Positions 60,682 to 64,000 of a stretch of 64,000 bases of DNA are shown in pieces. Numbering within the stretch: position 1 is the first letter of the stretch; every line of letters starts with the position of its first letter. The notes below the pieces were generated by a model. The model was given only the letters and a program-made list of their open reading frames with translations. It was not told where the DNA came from and made no database searches. The DNA is taken from the NCBI GenBank assembly GCA_019722365.1, contig JADFUC010001385.1, forward strand, positions 55,341 to 119,340, in the 5' to 3' direction. A program made the translations under genes and the position numbers. The DNA comes from Lithospermum erythrorhizon. Taxonomy: Eukaryota > Streptophyta > Magnoliopsida > Boraginales > Boraginaceae.

Positions 60682-62094
60682 TTCCAGTTCGTGGTCTTTA
60701 TGGTGTCTTCAAAGGGGTTATGTGCCCAGTCATAGTTGTTAAAGAAAGGCCGAGATTGGGGTTTCCTTGCGGGTCTCGATCTTTCCTTTCTTTTTGATTA
60801 TTTTGTAGATCGTTAGATACCATGTAGGTCTGCTTTTGGTTGTACGCTGTAGCGCAAAGTAGTGGGGCGTGAATGGGAGCCGCGAGAGGCGCCAGAGCGG
60901 TAGCGCCGTAGCCGAGAAAGTTCTTAGATAACATTATGTGCAACAGGAGCCTAAAGGTCGGGCCGCCGTGATTCTTTGGGCAAATGTTGGTGGAGTCGAG
61001 AGACCATACATTGCCGCCGGGCGTAGCTTTTCCGAGTTGGGCGCAGTAGTTATTTGACCGCTTCCTAAGCGGGACTCACGGCTTACCGGAAATGATTCTC
61101 CTTATTCGTGCATTAAAGTTCATTCGAGACTTGAGAGTATATTTGAGCCTATGGGTTACTGGGAGTTGAGGACCACACTGGCAGCCTTACAAATTACATG
61201 GTGGAGCTCGATTATGGAGAATGTACACCGATCTTTGATCAAGGGCCGGGCGGACACCGGTCATGATCGCCGTGAAATTATTTCATTTTAGCTATTTTGG
61301 CGTGCATATGTCGCCTCTGTAGACAATTGATCCAAATTTTAAGGTGCGGGGGCAGGAGGCTAAAATGACTACGAAAAGATTTAGTGATCTCCGCCAAAGG
61401 CCTACTCCGGAGGTGAATCCTAATGAGGGAAAGAGGATCGGTGTTCAAGGACGGAAACGAATCGGGACATCCGCACTTGTGTTGTTACCAAGAATTATAC
61501 AAATCCTTTCATGAACTAGTGAATGATGCCTGTATGTAGAGATGGATTTGGCCGAGTGTCCAGCCAGGGAGAAAGAGGAAGATACGACGCCTGTGACGGG
61601 GCGGCCAGCCGAAGTTCGGCTCTGTGGACGCCCATCACAAATGATGTCACATGGGGCCGAAATGATCAAGGCCCCTTCTACTTCACTCTCAATTCAAGCG
61701 GTTCTATGCCTGTGCTCTTTAATCGTCCGGGGATCTGTGAGGTTATCTTGGGAGGCGTAGCGACTACGTGGGTGGCTTCCGCGGTAAACCGGTCATGAGC
61801 CGCGGAACGCCGAGACGTGGTCATGTCTCTGCTATCGATGTCGCTGTGAAGCGGCATATTGTCAAGTGATTGTCCCAAGAGGCGTAAAGAAGCATGGGAG
61901 TGCTAGCACATTTACCCAAAGGTACCAGCAGGTGAGTTAATGCGAAGTCGTGAGGTCGATTCAGCAGGTGAGAAGCTTGGGGCTGAGTCAAGTAGTCGCA
62001 GAGTCGACTGGGCCTGTGGTGGCGCCGAACTAGTCGTGGGCGATATTTGCAAGTACTCAAACAGAAGCTCAAGATTCCCCTAGGGTGGTAAATG

Positions 62095-62400
62095 TGTACT
62101 TTAAATTTACGTTGGCTGAAGAAAAAGTCTTTATGATTCTGTATTACCATTCCATCATATCTCCGAATTTTCCCAACAGATTCTAAAACTCCTATAAAGC
62201 TTCTTGCTATATCACTTCTAATTCTAACTCCGGTGGAAAGTCTGCTAAGATCAATAGGTAATTTAGAAATTTTCCCATAAGTATCGAAATTAATGTTTGG
62301 AGATGATTTACTACCTTTGAGATGAATGATTTTGATCTTATTCAGGAACGGATCAGTCGTATATATCACGCGATAGATTGTCATCTTAAGAAGATTGAAA
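62095..62400 (-). other. AT-rich segment with an unrelated minus-strand open frame inside the Gypsy element
   Basis: Between the gag and pre-RT parts of the decayed Gypsy element lies about 300 bp of lower GC. On the minus strand it is open from an ATG at 62384 for roughly 90 codons of ordinary protein composition (MTIYRVIYTTDPFLNKIKII at the start, STGVRIRSDIARSFIGVLES further on). Upstream on the same strand, about 62480-62390, another frame reads ERIFLSPRKKILDLPGLDIS, so the coding part may extend with one frameshift. The frame's continuation beyond about 62095 runs into Gypsy-type sequence and is probably spurious. I do not recognise the family. It may be a captured exon or an inserted viral fragment. 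Confidence 0.35.
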
Positions 62401-64000
62401 TATCTAGTCCCGGTAAATCTAAGATCTTCTTCCTAGGTGATAGAAAAATTCTTTCCTTTGTCTCATTTCCGCCTTTAGTTTCATAAGATGTCAGGAAGTG
62501 GATGTGTCGTTATTCGCCCATACTGCCGACACAAGTGCTTATAAGACGAACCGGTAGAGGCGATGTTGCAGAGAGAGTATGGTCATGTGTTTCGAGGAAT
62601 TACCGGGACTTCTCCCATGGTAGGTGGAGTTTTCCATAGAATTAATCGGTAATTACTCCACCTCTATGGCACCTACGTAATGGCTCCCGCAGAGTTAAAG
62701 AGCCGAAACCATACTGCGTGAATTGTCGGATAAGGGATTCATTCGACCAAGTAGTTCACCTCGGGTGCTCCGGTGTTATTTGTTAAGAAGAAGTGACGGA
62801 TTCCTCGAGGTCGCCAGATCGACATAGCAACTGAAAGCAAAGTAAAAATTAAGAATCGATATCCGTTGCCGTGATTGGATGAATCAAGCCATCAATCGCT
62901 GACGCTTCGTATTTTCTAAGATTGACTTCGAGGTCGCTACCATCGCTTGAGGATTAAGGATGATTTATGTATCAAGCTTCCATATTTAGAACAAGATACT
63001 GCACTACGCAGTTTTTGGTGATGCCGCTTAAATACTAATGCCCCACCCATGGACCTTATGAATCGGGTATTCCGCTCTTACTTGGATAAATTTGTAAGGT
63101 GTTCATTGACCTAAATTCGATATATTCCTCGGTAATGTAGGAGAGCATTTAAGAACATCGAGAATCATACTGAGACTTTGAGGAAAATGAATTGTATGCT
63201 AAATTTTCCAAGTATGAATTTTGGTCGGGAAAAGTGTGTCAATACGTGATTGTGAGTAGGTATATGTTGATCCTCAAAAAGTTGGAAGTTCGTGATTTAA
63301 TTGGGAACGACCCACGAGTGTTACTGAAATACGAAGTTTTCTAGGTCTAGCGATACTATCGGAGATTTATACGTGATTTTTCTTAATTATTGCAACACCC
63401 ATGACCAGGTTGACCAGAAAGGGAGTTCCATTTGTTCGAGCGAGGATCGTGAACTGCGGCTTCAATGATTTGAAAGAGGAAACACCACCGAGCCGTGATC
63501 ACTTCTTCCGTTAGGGACAGATGGCTATGTCGTGTATAGCCGATGCTTCAAATCGCGGCTCGACGCTGCTAACGCAAATACGGTAAGCGTAGTAGCTTAT
63601 GCACGCGACAAACAGAAATCATGGTAGTTAATTACCCACGCACGATTCGAACTAGCCGCAATTTGCTCGCACTTAAGATTGAGGCATTATTTGTAATGGT
63701 ATGACTTACAAATTTTACCGCATATAAAGTTTGAAATACCTCCCTCGACGAAAGAGATTCGAATCAAGGCCGGGCGTGGATGGAGTTTATCAACATTACG
63801 ATGTTTCCATTAAGTATCATCCCGAAAGGCGAATGTATGGCCACGCATTAAGTCGTAGTGACAGTTAAGGAGCCATTAAACGAAACGAAGCAACTTGGGC
63901 GCACTTTGGAGCCGGAGTCGAATGGTTCTGTTGGCGCAAAAAAAGAGTTCGACCGTTCTTTGGATCGAATAGCAATACGTAACTGAACGAAGTACAACAG

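Larger units (their letters stand above)
60668..64000 (+). mobile_element. Internal region of a decayed chromovirus-type Gypsy element (gag-protease-RT-RNase H)
   Basis: No long frame survives, but translations in shifting frames follow a plant chromovirus polyprotein in order. Gag-like blocks lie near 61080-61400 (TLAALQITWWSSIMENV and AYVASVD). The pre-RT linker is near 62490-62690 (EVDVSLFAHTADTSAYKTN, EELPGLLP, VEFSIELI). RT runs from about 62700, with DKGFIRPSSSPR, APVLF-like VKKK, FSKIDFEVA and the DLMNRVF-like segment. GNVGEHLRT and ERPTSVTEIRSFLGLA follow near 63310. RNase H starts near 63530 (YSDASN-like) and includes SLKYLPRRKR and YDVSIKYHPERRMYG near 63810-63850. Stops and indels occur every few dozen codons and the RT YxDD region is unrecognisable, so the element is dead. 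Integrase and the 3' LTR lie outside the window. Confidence 0.72.

Noticed and set aside
61821..62094. C-terminal half of the 187-codon minus-strand frame in the Gypsy element
   Set aside because: Composition changes to GC-rich Gypsy-type DNA and the peptide is Arg/His/Leu-rich shadow; only the 62095-62400 part looks distinct.

Overview
This window is nuclear chromosomal DNA from a flowering plant, most likely a eudicot. It is AT-rich, its genes have many short exons with GT-AG introns, and its transposons are of plant types. I recognise five host genes, all between about 27.4 and 55.2 kb. The rest is mostly decayed, often nested, mobile DNA. I found no RNA genes, CRISPR arrays or bacterial-type operons.

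Left arm (1-27 kb). A minus-strand Ty3/Gypsy (Tat-type) integrase remnant is split by a 2.8-kb non-autonomous Copia-like LTR element whose LTRs, primer site and polypurine tract are visible (3693-6490). A 2.3-kb LTR (about 8.88-11.22 kb) sits between two arms of a diverged inverted repeat. A 962-bp PIF/Harbinger-like element with TAA target duplications lies at 12750-13711. A plus-strand Gypsy gag remnant is then cut off by the CACTACTAG terminus of a CACTA-like element at 15280. That element carries AT-rich arrays built around the motif GTGACGTTATTATGG and a broken B3-domain gene. A minus-strand long LTR, a 130-bp tandem duplication and a small Helitron lead up to the gene island.

Gene island (27-55 kb). 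In order: a UPF0496 (DUF677) membrane protein (+); an Alba-domain protein with an RGG tail (-); a retroelement block (35-41 kb) with a Copia gag remnant and a long LTR; D-aminoacyl-tRNA deacylase GEK1/DTD2 (+); a BASL/gar2-like protein (+); and MPB2C, a microtubule-binding coiled-coil protein (-), whose 3' end faces that of the BASL-like gene. All five coding sequences could be rebuilt exon by exon with intact reading frames. The GEK1 and gar2-like genes are, from memory, also adjacent in Arabidopsis (At2g03800/At2g03810), so this pair may be conserved microsynteny. The genes do not form one pathway.

Right arm (55-64 kb). There are remnants of a replication protein A (RPA70)-like gene on the minus strand. 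A long LTR of the same family as those at 8.9 and 38.7 kb follows, with a degenerate methionine-tRNA primer site. Then comes a heavily mutated chromovirus-type gag-protease-RT-RNase H region that runs off the window. A short AT-rich segment with an unrelated minus-strand reading frame interrupts it near 62.1-62.4 kb.

I see no convincing new biological system. The most interesting items are the CACTA-like element with its B3 fragment and motif arrays, the alternative N-terminus and competing splice donors of GEK1, and the foreign-looking segment in the Gypsy element.
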